Notes: generated by a model from the sequence alone, not told the origin. A stretch of 64,000 nucleotides of DNA from CBDBZL01 sp965213545 (GCA_965213545.1 CBDBZL010000002.1:992001-1056000), one strand, 5' to 3'. Positions 37,160 to 46,279 are shown, numbered from the stretch's first letter. Numbers and translations: made by a program.

Positions 37160-37675
37160 CTAACCGCCGCGCTGGCCCCAGCGGCTGTCGTTCTCCTGCT
37201 CGCCGGCGGGCGCGCTGTTGAGTTGGACGTAGTTGTCCAGCCCCATTCTGGCGATCATGTCGAACTGGGTCTCGAGGAAGTCGACATGTTCCTCCTCGTT
37301 CTCCAGGATGCGTTCGAAAACCTCCCGGGTGATGTAATCGCGCACGGTCTCGCAATGGGCGATGGCCTCGCGCAATAGCGGAATAGCCTCGTTCTCGAGC
37401 GCAAGATCGGCCTTGAGGATTTCCTCGACTGATTCGCCCACCTTCAGCTTGTGGATCGCCTGGAAATTGGGCAGTCCGCCCAGGAACAGCACCCGGTCAG
37501 CCAGCACGTCGGCATGCTTCATCTCGTCGATGGACTCGTGCCGCTCGTATTCGGCCAGCTTATAGACGCCCCAATTGTCGAGCACGCGGTAATGCAGCCA
37601 GTACTGGTTGATCGCGGTCAGTTCGTTGGTCAGCGCCCGGTTCAAGTAATCGATGACCGTTTGGTCGCCCTTCAT
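37160..37675 (-). CDS. bfr: Bacterioferritin
   Basis: 171-residue four-helix ferritin. Ferroxidase ligands are seen at Glu18 (NELTAIN), Glu51 and His54 (IDEMKHAD), Glu94, Glu127 and His130 (NEEEHVD); Met52 in IDEMKH is the inter-subunit haem ligand, so this is a haem-type Bfr. It oxidises and stores iron in a 24-mer. Divided from bfd upstream on the same strand by about 120 bp holding an inverted repeat. Confidence 0.95.
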   Translation of the reverse strand: MKGDQTVIDYLNRALTNELTAINQYWLHYRVLDNWGVYKLAEYERHESIDEMKHADVLADRVLFLGGLPNFQAIHKLKVGESVEEILKADLALENEAIPLLREAIAHCETVRDYITREVFERILENEEEHVDFLETQFDMIARMGLDNYVQLNSAPAGEQENDSRWGQRGG

Positions 37676-37747
37676 GGGTCAGTCTCCATTTGCACGAAGA
37701 CTGACATGGCGCCCGCTCTCGGCGATTGGCAAGGGTAGACCCGTCGG

Positions 37748-37781
37748 AAAAGCGCAATTATCGGTAAAAATCAGCGCTTTT
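37748..37781. repeat. Inverted repeat between bfd and bfr
   Basis: AAAAGCGC (37748-37755) and GCGCTTTT (37774-37781), 8 bp each with an 18-nt loop, downstream of bfd and upstream of bfr on the minus strand. It could be an attenuating hairpin, a weak bfd terminator or a protein site. Confidence 0.45.
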
Positions 37782-37798
37782 GCGAATGCCTAGCAGAA

Positions 37799-38020
37799 CT
37801 AGGCCGGATGAGGGTTGGAGATGGCAAATGGCGAGGTGAAGCGGGCGGAGCAGCGTGCCGAACGCGCATCGCATAAAACGTCGTCGGCTTCATCGAGACA
37901 CTGGCCGCAATCGGGAAACTTGCCGAGCATTGCATAAACGCTCTGGGCATCTCCGCTACAGGTCAGCGCCGCGCGGCGCAGATCGTTCTCGCGGATGGCA
38001 TTGCACACGCAGACATACAT
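37799..38020 (-). CDS. bfd: Bacterioferritin-associated ferredoxin
   Basis: 73-residue [2Fe-2S] protein. Ligands CVC (residues 4 and 6) and the pair in DCGQC fit the Bfd Cx-C...CxxC arrangement. Bfd transfers electrons to Bfr to reduce and release stored iron. ATG 38020 has CAGGAG upstream. The C-terminus is longer than in E. coli Bfd (64 residues). bfd and bfr lie in the same direction, consistent with joint iron control. Confidence 0.9.
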   Translation of the reverse strand: MYVCVCNAIRENDLRRAALTCSGDAQSVYAMLGKFPDCGQCLDEADDVLCDARSARCSARFTSPFAISNPHPA

Positions 38021-38056
38021 GTGACGCTCGCTCTCCTGTTCCTGTGGATTGAATAA

Positions 38057-38071
38057 TGCGAAACGCTCGCA
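38057..38071. promoter_or_regulatory. Candidate Fur-type operator upstream of bfd
   Basis: Interrupted palindrome TGCGA-N5-TCGCA, 37-51 bp upstream of the bfd start. Alphaproteobacterial iron-regulated promoters often carry TGCGAAT-type inverted repeats bound by Fur; this assignment is inference. Confidence 0.4.
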
Positions 38072-38090
38072 GTAGCAAGACCCTTTGCGC

Positions 38091-39353
38091 CTATAAATCG
38101 ACCAGCTTGCGCCAAACCACCTCGAGCGGCCCCCGGCCAAAACGCGCGAGCAACGGAGCCGACCAGCCAAGGATCGCGATCCAGGCCAGAAGCACGACGG
38201 GCAGCAGCATCAGCCGGTCGAGCTGGCCATACAAGCCGCCAGCCCACCCCTGGAAGATGAGCATCAACACCAGCGAAGTGGCGATGTAATTGGTGAAAGC
38301 CATGCGCCCCGCCGCCGCGATTTTTCGCCCGATCGCGGTTTGCTCCATGCGGCCGGCGAGCAGGACAAGCAGCGCCGCATAGCCGAGCATCATCATCAGG
38401 CTGGGCAATGGCGCGGCGGTGACGAACAGGAAACTGGTGAGATAAGGCGGGAAGCCCCTGGCCATCGCCAGCGCGCCCAGCGCGGTCAGGATCAGCGCGC
38501 CTATTATCACCGCTGCCCCGCCCCAGCGGCGCACGCGTGTCGGGTCGAAGCCGCCGGTGAACAGGCCAGCGCGATACAGCCCCATCCCGATCAGCATCAC
38601 CGGGACGGTTTCGGTAAGCGCCAATGCCGACGCAAGGCTTAGAAGGTCGCGTTCCTCGGTCAGGCGATAGGCGATCACCCGGCCATAGGTTCCGGTGGAA
38701 TAGACCGCGTGCTCCACGTCGATATCGGCCAGGTAGGCCTGCCAGCCGCGCGCATACGCGGCCCAGTCCTGCCCGCTTTGCTCGCGCATGGCCGCAAAGG
38801 TCTCGAGCAGCGCCGCGTCGGCCGAGGTGGCAAGCAGCAGCAGCGCGGCGCCGACATACCAAGCCGCGCCCACCGCGATCTGCCAGCGCGGCGTGTTGTG
38901 CACGAACAGCAGACCGGCAAATCCCGCCAGCGCATAGGTTACCAGGATGTCTCCCGAAAACAGCAGCGCGAAATGGATGAGGCCGAACACCAGCAGCCAG
39001 CCCAGGCGGTGCGCCTGGCGACGGGCAGCGGCGCCGCGCTCGGCCAGCAGCGCCAGCCCTGCGCCGAACAGCAGCGTGAACAGGCCACGAAACTTGTGGT
39101 CCACGAAGACGAACTGGAACAGCCAGACCCAGCCGTCCGCCGCATTGCCGCCGCCGGGCAGCGCCCCGGGCCAGGAATAGGCGGCGAAGGGATGGGCAAA
39201 GGCGGTGATATTGGCGAATACCATGCCGAGGATGGCAATGCCGCGTATGAAGTCGAGCGCGGCGATCCGCTGGTCAGAGGCGGGCCCGCCTGTGGAACCG
39301 GCGAAACCCGGCACGGCTGTCTGGCTGCCCGACGGCTTCGAACTTGTCTGCAT
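38091..39353 (-). CDS. DUF418 domain integral membrane protein
   Basis: 420 residues with about nine membrane helices. It opens RIAALDFIRGIAILGMVFANI, a hallmark of DUF418/DUF1624-type acyltransferase-like membrane proteins, and its C-terminal DUF418 has FTNYIATSLVLMLIF and LDRLMLLPVVLLAWI. Function unknown; relatives sit near cell-envelope genes. ATG 39353 gives a Ser-rich leader before the first helix. It lies 23 bp downstream of the dihydroorotase-like gene. Confidence 0.8.
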   Translation of the reverse strand: MQTSSKPSGSQTAVPGFAGSTGGPASDQRIAALDFIRGIAILGMVFANITAFAHPFAAYSWPGALPGGGNAADGWVWLFQFVFVDHKFRGLFTLLFGAGLALLAERGAAARRQAHRLGWLLVFGLIHFALLFSGDILVTYALAGFAGLLFVHNTPRWQIAVGAAWYVGAALLLLATSADAALLETFAAMREQSGQDWAAYARGWQAYLADIDVEHAVYSTGTYGRVIAYRLTEERDLLSLASALALTETVPVMLIGMGLYRAGLFTGGFDPTRVRRWGGAAVIIGALILTALGALAMARGFPPYLTSFLFVTAAPLPSLMMMLGYAALLVLLAGRMEQTAIGRKIAAAGRMAFTNYIATSLVLMLIFQGWAGGLYGQLDRLMLLPVVLLAWIAILGWSAPLLARFGRGPLEVVWRKLVDL

Positions 39354-39376
39354 GGTGACGGGCGGGCCGGACGTGT

Positions 39377-40609
39377 CTAGCTGCCGACCGATACGCCGCC
39401 CTTCCACAGCGCAGTGACCCGGCCCTGGACCGGCTGGCGATCGAACGGCGTGTTGCCCGCCGCCGCCGCCATCCGCTGCGAATCGACCACCCAGGGTCGC
39501 TCGGGATCGACGATGGCGAAATCGGCCTCGTGACCCGGGGCGAGCAGGCCGGCGTTCACGCCGAGCAGACGGGTGGGATTGCGCGCCACCAGATCGAATG
39601 CGCGGCCCGCGTCGATAAGGTCATCGCGCACCAGGGTCAGCACCATCGCCAGCAGCGTCTCGGCGCCCGCCATTCCCGGGGCGGCATCGGCGAAGGGCTG
39701 GCGCTTGTCTTCGGGTCCGCGCGGATCGTGGCCTGAAGAAACGACATCGATCGTGCCGTCGCCAAGCGCCTCGCGCACCGCCTGGCGGTCCGCCTCGCCG
39801 CGCAACGGGGGTGAAAGCCGGGCGAAGGTACGAAAATCCGCCAGCGCGAGATCCGAAAGCATGAAGTGGGCCGGCGTCACTCCGGCAGTGACCGCCACGC
39901 CGCGCGCCTTGGCCTCGCGCACCAGCCGAAGCGCCGCGGCGGTTGTCACCTGGCGCAGATGCAACCGCGCCCCCGACATCTCGGCGAGTGCGATATCGCG
40001 CGCGGCGGCGAGCGCCTCGGCTTGGGCGGGAGCGCTAGGCAGGCCCAGCCGCGTCGCCATCTCGCCCGCAGTCGCCACCGCGGTTCCGGCAAGGCCTGCA
40101 TCTTCGGGATGCGTAACCATCACCAGATCGAGCATTGCGGCATATTCGAGCAATTGCAGCATGAGACCCGCGTCGGCGATCCAGCGCCGGCCGGTGGCAA
40201 CGCCCCTGGCGCCCGCCTCCTTCATCAGCGCGATCTCGGCCAGCCGCTCGCCCGCAAGCCCGGCGGTGGCGCCGGCGAGCGGGTGGACCCAAAGGTCGGG
40301 CTTGCCGCTATAGGCGACGAAGCGCACCCGCGAGGGATGGTCGATCGGCGGCGCCTGGTCGGGCATGAGCGCGGCGCGGGTGATCCCGCCGAAGTGAAAG
40401 GCCGGTTTGTCGATCGCAAACACGCCGAGGTCGACGAGCCCTGGAACCACCCAGTTCCCGCCCGCGTCGACGATCTCGTCCCCATCCTCGGGGCTGCCTT
40501 CGCCCGCCGCCGCGATCATTCCGCCGACGCAGCGCAGCACACCCTCGCGAAGACCGTCGGGCATCACCAGCCGGCCGCCGGTAACCGCAAGCGGACGCGC
40601 CTGTCTCAA
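39377..40609 (-). CDS. Dihydroorotase-like protein lacking the zinc site (pseudo-DHOase, PyrC')
   Basis: 410 residues of the amidohydrolase (dihydroorotase) family, translationally coupled to pyrB (TTG 40609 overlaps the pyrB stop). Family landmarks are shifted: after VVPGLVD the sequence reads LGVFAIDKP where active DHOase has HVHxRxP, so the HxH pair is gone. The late catalytic segment reads SSGHDPRGPEDKRQPF where active enzymes have TDHAPH, so the catalytic Asp is missing. By analogy with Pseudomonas PyrC' it is likely a non-catalytic structural partner of aspartate carbamoyltransferase. Confidence 0.85.
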   Translation of the reverse strand: MRQARPLAVTGGRLVMPDGLREGVLRCVGGMIAAAGEGSPEDGDEIVDAGGNWVVPGLVDLGVFAIDKPAFHFGGITRAALMPDQAPPIDHPSRVRFVAYSGKPDLWVHPLAGATAGLAGERLAEIALMKEAGARGVATGRRWIADAGLMLQLLEYAAMLDLVMVTHPEDAGLAGTAVATAGEMATRLGLPSAPAQAEALAAARDIALAEMSGARLHLRQVTTAAALRLVREAKARGVAVTAGVTPAHFMLSDLALADFRTFARLSPPLRGEADRQAVREALGDGTIDVVSSGHDPRGPEDKRQPFADAAPGMAGAETLLAMVLTLVRDDLIDAGRAFDLVARNPTRLLGVNAGLLAPGHEADFAIVDPERPWVVDSQRMAAAAGNTPFDRQPVQGRVTALWKGGVSVGS

Positions 40610-41715
40610 GCGGACGGCCGGGCGGCAGGCTGGTCGCCCCAGCCTGGGATCCGGCGCGCGCGCCTGGTCAGCACATCCAGACAGGCCATCCGGATCGCCA
40701 CCCCCATCTCCACCTGGTCGGTGATGATCGAGCGCCGTTCATGCGCCTTGCCGATCATGTCGGCGACCGACGAATCTATCTCCACCCCGCGGTTCATCGG
40801 GCCGGGATGCATGATGATGAGGTCCCTAGCCGCCCGTTCCAGCCGCTGCGGCGTCAGACCATAGAGATGGCGGTATTCGCGCGGCGAAGGCACGAAGCGG
40901 CCCTCGATCCGCTCGGCCTGCAGGCGCAGCATCATCACCACTTCGGCGCCGGCAAGCGCAGCGTCGAAGTCGAGGCAGACCGTAGCTCCCAGCGCTTCGA
41001 TCCCGCATGGCATCAGCGCCGGCGGTCCGCACACGCGAACCTGCGCTCCCAGCGCGGTGAGGCATAGGATGTTGGAGCGCGCCACCCGGCTGTGCATTAC
41101 ATCGCCGCAAATGGTCACCTTCAGCCCGTTGAAACTGCCCCCCGGCTCGAGCCGTCCGCACGCCGCCAGTGCCCGGCGCAGCGCCAGCGCATCGAGCAGC
41201 GCTTGCGTTGGATGCTCATGCGAGCCGTCGCCCGCGTTGATCACCGGGCAGCCCACCTTGTCCGCGATGAGCTGCACCGCGCCCGAGGAATGGTGGCGAA
41301 TGACGATGGCATCGGCACGCATGGCATTGAGCGTGACCGCGGTGTCGATCAGCGTCTCGCCCTTCTTCACGCTCGACTGCGCGGCATGCATATTGACCAC
41401 GTCCGCCCCCAGCCGCTTGCCGGCGATCTCGAAGGACAACAGCGTGCGCGTCGAAGCCTCGAAGAACGCGTTAATGATGGTCAGCCCGGCCAGCGCATCG
41501 GAATGCTTCATCGGCTGCCGGTTGAGCATGACCCACTGCTCGGCCTCATCGAGCAGATAGAGGATCTCGTGCGTTGCGAGCGAGCCTATGGCGATAAGGT
41601 CGCGATGGGGAAAGGCCTGGCCGCCCGGCGGATAGCGCGACCGATCGAAGGGGGGGGCGCTATCGGAGCCGGCTGAAACCTTGCCGGTCACACGGTGATC
41701 GCCTTCTCGTGCCAT
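40606..41715 (-). CDS. pyrB: Aspartate carbamoyltransferase catalytic subunit
   Basis: 369 residues. Carbamoyl-phosphate site FFEASTRTLLSFE, flexible-loop region SSVKKGETL, HPTQALLDA, and HPGPMNRGVEI near the C-terminus. Catalyses the committed step of pyrimidine synthesis, joining carbamoyl phosphate and aspartate. ATG 41715 gives an N-terminal extension of about 40 residues before the core (FPHRDLIAIGSLATHE); internal starts are possible. The C-terminus (RRARRIPGWGDQ) extends beyond the classical enzyme. Its pairing with pyrC' implies a PyrB-PyrC' complex. Confidence 0.94.
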   Translation of the reverse strand: MAREGDHRVTGKVSAGSDSAPPFDRSRYPPGGQAFPHRDLIAIGSLATHEILYLLDEAEQWVMLNRQPMKHSDALAGLTIINAFFEASTRTLLSFEIAGKRLGADVVNMHAAQSSVKKGETLIDTAVTLNAMRADAIVIRHHSSGAVQLIADKVGCPVINAGDGSHEHPTQALLDALALRRALAACGRLEPGGSFNGLKVTICGDVMHSRVARSNILCLTALGAQVRVCGPPALMPCGIEALGATVCLDFDAALAGAEVVMMLRLQAERIEGRFVPSPREYRHLYGLTPQRLERAARDLIIMHPGPMNRGVEIDSSVADMIGKAHERRSIITDQVEMGVAIRMACLDVLTRRARRIPGWGDQPAARPSA

Positions 41716-41848
41716 TGGCTGAAGCCCTAGGGCACCGTGTGCATGGCGCTCAAGCGCTTTGTCCGCTGGTGCTCGGATGACAACGCTCGCAAGGACACCG
41801 CAAGCTTTGTGGTGGCGCACAAGGCGCAGCCCCACTAGATCGGTCATC

Positions 41849-43840
41849 ATGGCCACATCCGCGCTTCCCCCCGCTTCCCCCGCACCCGCCACCGCCAAGC
41901 CGCCCGGACCCAGCTTCGCGCGCAAGGTCTGGCGGCTGCTCGTAGGCATCAAGGATGCGCTGGTGCTCATTTTGCTGCTGGCGTTCTTCACCCTGCTGTT
42001 CGCGGCCCTCAGCTTTCGACCAAGCCCCGCCGCGGTGAGCGACGGCGCGCTGCTGCTGGAACTCGAAGGCGTCATCGTGGAAGAGGCGACGCCCTTCGAC
42101 CCTGTTGCCGCACTGTTCGCCGGCGGCGCGGTGCCGACGCGCGAATACGAGGTGCGCGATATCGTCGATGCAATCGACATCGCGGCCGGCGACGAACGCA
42201 TCGAGGCCCTGGCGCTCGATTTGACGCTGTTCTTGGGTGGCGGACAGGTCCATCTCGAGACCATCGCCGATGCGCTCGACCGGTTCCGCGCTGCCAAGAA
42301 GCCCGTCTATGCCTATTCGGTCGCCTATACCGATGATTCCATGATGCTCGCTGCACATGCCGATGAGGTGTGGGTCGATCCGCTCGGTGGCGCGGTGCTG
42401 CAGGGACCGGGCGGCGAACAGCTCTATTTTGGCGATCTGCTCGAGCGGTGGGGCATCACCGCCAATGTCTACCGCGTGGGCACCTACAAGAGCGCGGTAG
42501 AGCCGTTCATCGACAGCGAGATGTCGCCCGCCGCGCGGCAGAATGCCCAGGCGATCTACGAGGGTCTATGGGACGAGTGGCGCGCCGATGTGTCGCGCGC
42601 GAGACCTGCGGCGCGGATCGACCGGGTGGCACAGGAACTGCCTGCGCTCATCGCCCAGAACAATGGCGACCTGGCGCGCACGGTGGTTTCTGCAGGCCTT
42701 GCCGATCGGATCGGAACCCGCACCCAGTGGGGCGCGCGCATCGCCGGGACGGTGGGCGCCGTTGAGATCGACGAGACGCCGGGTGCCTTCCAAAATACCG
42801 GGCTCGACACCTGGCTTGCCGCCATCGCTCCAGAACGCGCGGGTGGCAGCGACTTTGCGGTCGTCGGCCGGCCTATCGGTGTGGTCACCATTGCCGGCGA
42901 AATCGTCGATGGCGAGGCGGGCCCGGGCACCGCTGGAGCTGATCGCATCGCCGACATACTCGATGACGCGCTCGACCAAGACCTGGCAGCGCTCGTCGTG
43001 CGGGTCGATTCGCCCGGTGGCACCGTCACCGGCTCCGAGATCATCCGCCGCGCTATCTTGCGGCACAAGGCCAAGGGCATTCCCATCGTGGTGTCGATGG
43101 CCAATGTCGCGGCGAGCGGCGGATATTGGGTGGCGACGCCTGCGGACCGCATCTTCGCCGAACCCGCCACATTGACAGGCTCGATCGGCGTCTTTGCCAT
43201 CCTACCCAGCTTCGAAGAGCTGCTCGGCCGCTATGGGGTCAATTCCGATGGCGTGCGCACCACGCCGTTTTCGGGCCAGCCCAATATTCTCGCTGGCCTG
43301 ACCCCGGAAACCGATGCACTGCTGCAGGCGAGCGTGGAAAGCTACTACGCCCGCTTCATCAACCTGGTGGCCAAATCGCGCGACCTTAGCGCAACGCGCG
43401 CGGGTCAGGTCGCCGAGGGACGGGTGTGGACGGGCGGCGCGGCGCGCCAGCTCGATCTGGTCGACCAGTTCGGCGGGCTCGATGATGCGATCCGCTGGGG
43501 TGCCGCCAAGGCCGGGCTCGAGGATGGCGGCTTCCATCCGGTCTATCTGGAAGGCGAGGTCGATCCTTTCGCCGCGTTCATCGGCCAGATGGTGGAGTCC
43601 TCGCTGCAGTCGTCCCCCGCGGCAGGCGGAGGTGATCTGTTCTCGCTTTTTGCACTGGGGCGATACGAGGAAGGAACAAGGGTGCTCACCGGTCTGTCAC
43701 GCACGTTGCGCCCGCAAGGTGTGCAGGCGCGATGCCTTGCCTGTTTGCCGGCATTGGTCGCAGCGCCCCAGGGGCGTGCGGAGCCCGCTTCTACCACCGC
43801 TTCGCTTCTCGCTCGTCTCGGCGGAGGCGACCCGCACTGA
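41849..43840 (+). CDS. sppA: Signal peptide peptidase SppA, 67K type
   Basis: 663 residues with one N-terminal membrane helix (about 28-50) and tandem peptidase-S49 domains. The Lys of the catalytic dyad is likely in RVGTYKSAVEPF and the Ser in NVAASGGYWVATPA, spaced as in E. coli SppA. Clears cleaved signal peptides and abortive membrane fragments. ATG 41849 is preferred over an in-frame ATG at 41759 because it puts the basic/Pro-rich leader directly before the helix. Divergent from pyrB. Confidence 0.93.
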   Translation: MATSALPPASPAPATAKPPGPSFARKVWRLLVGIKDALVLILLLAFFTLLFAALSFRPSPAAVSDGALLLELEGVIVEEATPFDPVAALFAGGAVPTREYEVRDIVDAIDIAAGDERIEALALDLTLFLGGGQVHLETIADALDRFRAAKKPVYAYSVAYTDDSMMLAAHADEVWVDPLGGAVLQGPGGEQLYFGDLLERWGITANVYRVGTYKSAVEPFIDSEMSPAARQNAQAIYEGLWDEWRADVSRARPAARIDRVAQELPALIAQNNGDLARTVVSAGLADRIGTRTQWGARIAGTVGAVEIDETPGAFQNTGLDTWLAAIAPERAGGSDFAVVGRPIGVVTIAGEIVDGEAGPGTAGADRIADILDDALDQDLAALVVRVDSPGGTVTGSEIIRRAILRHKAKGIPIVVSMANVAASGGYWVATPADRIFAEPATLTGSIGVFAILPSFEELLGRYGVNSDGVRTTPFSGQPNILAGLTPETDALLQASVESYYARFINLVAKSRDLSATRAGQVAEGRVWTGGAARQLDLVDQFGGLDDAIRWGAAKAGLEDGGFHPVYLEGEVDPFAAFIGQMVESSLQSSPAAGGGDLFSLFALGRYEEGTRVLTGLSRTLRPQGVQARCLACLPALVAAPQGRAEPASTTASLLARLGGGDPH

Positions 43841-43941
43841 ACGTCTGAATTGGCACTTGAACTGGCTCAGGGCGCATGCCAGAGGCGCGGCCCTGTCGGG
43901 ACGGCTGCGGTTCGTGCGCCCGCATTCGCGACATCCCGGGC

Positions 43942-44016
43942 GGGCGCGTAGCTCAGTGGTAGAGCACACCCTTCACACGGGTGGGGTCGCAGGTTCAATC
44001 CCTGCCGCGCCCACCA
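43942..44016 (+). tRNA. tRNA-Val (anticodon CAC)
   Basis: 75 nt including encoded CCA. Acceptor GGGCGCG pairs with CGCGCCC, D-arm GCTC...GAGC, anticodon stem CACCC/GGGTG around loop TTCACAC (anticodon CAC), T-arm with GGTTCAATCC. A T-run follows (TCTTTTTTG), a probable terminator. Confidence 0.97.
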
Positions 44017-44159
44017 TCTTTTTTGCGCACCCGTTGCGATGCATGAGCAATAATCATGTAAGCTGAGCAAGAGCATCGGTTCGTGACTACCGATAACCGC
44101 TACGCCGCGCCCACCGGCCAACCTCGCTTGCAGACAGGCCCCGTGCGCTCCATCATCGC

Positions 44160-45767
44160 ATGGCAATGGAAGAATTCGCCGCCCTCGTCGACGCCCTGGT
44201 ATTCACCCGCAGCCGCAACGCCAAGCTTGACCTTATTGCCGGCTATTTGACGCGCACGCCCGATCCCGATCGCGGTTGGGCGCTGGCCGCGCTTACCGGC
44301 GGGCTCGACTTTCCGGCAGTGAAATCTTCGACTATCCGAAACCTGCTGCACGAGCGGGTCGATCCGGTGCTGTGGTCGCTGAGCCGCGATTTCGTGGGCG
44401 ATACGGCGGAAACGGCCAGCCTGTTATGGCCCGAACCCATTACGATGGATGCGCCTGCGCCCAGCCTCGACGAGGCGGTCGCTTCGCTTGCCGCCATGAC
44501 CAGAGCGAATGTCGCCAGCCAGCTGCCCGGCCTGCTCGACAGGCTCGATCCGCAGGGTCGCTATGCGCTGCTCAAACTGGCGACCGGAGCGATGCGGGTG
44601 GGCGTTTCGTCCCGGCTTGCCAAAGTGGCCTTCGCGCAAGGGTTCGGCACCAAGGTGGAGGAGGTTGAGGAATATTGGCACGCGCTCGAGCCGCCCTACA
44701 CGCCGCTCTTCGCGTGGGCGATCGGCGGCCCCGCACCCGATATTGCCGGCCTGCCACTGTTCCGCCCGTTCATGCTTGCGCATCCGCTCGAAGATACCCG
44801 CGTCGACCTTGCCGAATATGTCGCCGAATGGAAATGGGACGGCATTCGCGTGCAGCTGGTTCATGTCGAAGGCGAGACGCGGCTCTATTCGCGTTCGGGA
44901 GACGACATCACCGCCACTTTCCCCGAAATGGCGGACGCGCTCGATTTTGCGGCAGTGCTCGATGGCGAATTGCTGGTGCGCGGGTCGCATCAGGGCGGGG
45001 AGGAAGGCGGCGCGGCAAGCTTCAACGCGCTTCAGCAACGGTTGGGACGAAAACAGGTCTCGGGCAAGATGATGGCCGAGGCGCCCGCGTTCGTGCGACT
45101 TTATGACGTCCTGGTGCTTGATAGCGAGGACCTGCGCGCGCGCGCCTGGAGCGAACGCCGCGAACGATTGGAGGCGTTGATGGACAGGTTGCCCGTCGAC
45201 AGGTTCGACCTGTCGGGGATTATCGAGGCGAAGGATTTCGATCATCTTGCCGAGATCCGCGAAACCACGCGCGATGACGCGATCGAGGGTCTGATGCTCA
45301 AGCGGCGCGACAGCCCCTATGTCGCCGGGCGGAAGACCGGCCTGTGGTACAAGTGGAAGCGCGATCCGTTGCTGATCGACTGCGTGCTGATGTACGCACA
45401 ACGCGGCAGCGGACGCCGGTCGAGCTTCTATTCGGACTATACTTTCGGCTGCTGGGACGGCGATCCCGATGATGGATCGAGCAGCGCCGAACTGCTTCCC
45501 GTGGGCAAAGCCTATTCAGGCTTCACCGATGCTGAACTGAAACTGCTCGACCGTCATGTGAGGCAGAACACCGTCAGCCGGTTTGGGCCGGTACGAGAGA
45601 CCGACAAGAGCCTGGTGTTCGAAGTGGCATTTGATTCGGTCCACAGCTCACGCAGGCACAAGTCCGGTCTGGCGATGCGCTTCCCGCGTATTCACCGCGT
45701 GCGCTGGGACAAGCCGGCACATGAGGCAGACCGGATCGATACGCTACGTGCGCTGGTGAGCGACTAG
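44160..45767 (+). CDS. ATP-dependent DNA ligase (LigB/LigC-like, TIGR04120 type)
   Basis: 535 residues. The N-terminal helical DNA-binding domain is followed by the nucleotidyltransferase core with catalytic lysine motif EWKWDGIR (about 225-232), then LYSRSGDDIT, LDGELLVR, EGLMLKRRDS and YKWKRDPLLIDCVLMYA as motifs III-V. This is the bacterial family named for cisplatin damage response, usually next to a metallo-beta-lactamase-type exonuclease and a helicase. Neither partner is here; neighbours are tRNA-Val and small genes. Confidence 0.9.
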   Translation: MAMEEFAALVDALVFTRSRNAKLDLIAGYLTRTPDPDRGWALAALTGGLDFPAVKSSTIRNLLHERVDPVLWSLSRDFVGDTAETASLLWPEPITMDAPAPSLDEAVASLAAMTRANVASQLPGLLDRLDPQGRYALLKLATGAMRVGVSSRLAKVAFAQGFGTKVEEVEEYWHALEPPYTPLFAWAIGGPAPDIAGLPLFRPFMLAHPLEDTRVDLAEYVAEWKWDGIRVQLVHVEGETRLYSRSGDDITATFPEMADALDFAAVLDGELLVRGSHQGGEEGGAASFNALQQRLGRKQVSGKMMAEAPAFVRLYDVLVLDSEDLRARAWSERRERLEALMDRLPVDRFDLSGIIEAKDFDHLAEIRETTRDDAIEGLMLKRRDSPYVAGRKTGLWYKWKRDPLLIDCVLMYAQRGSGRRSSFYSDYTFGCWDGDPDDGSSSAELLPVGKAYSGFTDAELKLLDRHVRQNTVSRFGPVRETDKSLVFEVAFDSVHSSRRHKSGLAMRFPRIHRVRWDKPAHEADRIDTLRALVSD

Positions 45768-45794
45768 AAACCAGTCCCTCACCATAATTTCCAA

Positions 45795-45821
45795 CTCCCG
45801 GGGCCAATGACCGGGCGGGAG
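45795..45821. terminator. Hairpin between convergent genes
   Basis: CTCCCG (45795-45800) pairs with CGGGAG (45816-45821); the loop also contains GG/CC matches. Sits between the ligase stop and the convergent lipoprotein gene, so it probably serves both. No strong T-run. Confidence 0.4.
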
Positions 45822-45839
45822 AAGGGCACGCGGTTGGCG

Positions 45840-46013
45840 TCAGAGATCGTCGATCTCCTGCTCGACCTGATCAGCAGCTTCGGTCGGGGGGCAATTCACG
45901 TCATCGTCGGTGCACGCGACCGCGGCCGCTCCGGCGCCGGCGCCAAGCAGGCCGACACAGCCCGAAAGCGCCAAGCCGAGCGGCAGGATGGCAAGATAAA
46001 CCTTTTTGTTCAT
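45840..46013 (-). CDS. Tiny lipoprotein
   Basis: 57 residues: MNKKVYLAILPLGLALSGC is a lipoprotein signal with lipobox LSGC at Cys19, then a Gly/Ala-rich linker and a short acidic tail (CTDDDVNCPP, EQEIDDL). AGGAG lies 8 nt before ATG 46013. Function unknown; the paired Cys could bridge. Small envelope lipoproteins of this kind are easily missed. Confidence 0.7.
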   Translation of the reverse strand: MNKKVYLAILPLGLALSGCVGLLGAGAGAAAVACTDDDVNCPPTEAADQVEQEIDDL

Positions 46014-46117
46014 GAATTTAGCTCCTGTTCCATCCGACAAACGGAGCCTGTCCCATCGGGTTCCAAGACACTCACCGGCCGAACTTGCGCTGATACCGCC
46101 TGTCCGATCGGAGCAGC

Positions 46118-46279
46118 TTAAGAAAAATCGATCGCGATGCCGTCCTTTACCCAATCGCCGTAGCGGGTCGGGCTGAGGGGTTCTTGCGTCTCGGCGGCGG
46201 CAGGGGCAGGCGGCGGATCGTTGGTCCAGTGATCGGGCTTTTCGAACGCGCCGGGCCTCTTGGTCTTTCGATCTGTCAT
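46118..46279 (-). CDS. DUF1674 protein, SDHAF4-like succinate dehydrogenase assembly factor
   Basis: 53 residues ending RYGDWVKDGIAIDFS, the DUF1674 signature of the SDHAF4/Sdh8 family that assists flavination and assembly of the succinate dehydrogenase flavoprotein. The N-terminus is basic and Pro-rich. ATG 46279 chosen because earlier residues in the frame belong to the opposite-strand region. Divergent from rsmB (57 bp). Confidence 0.8.
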   Translation of the reverse strand: MTDRKTKRPGAFEKPDHWTNDPPPAPAAAETQEPLSPTRYGDWVKDGIAIDFS

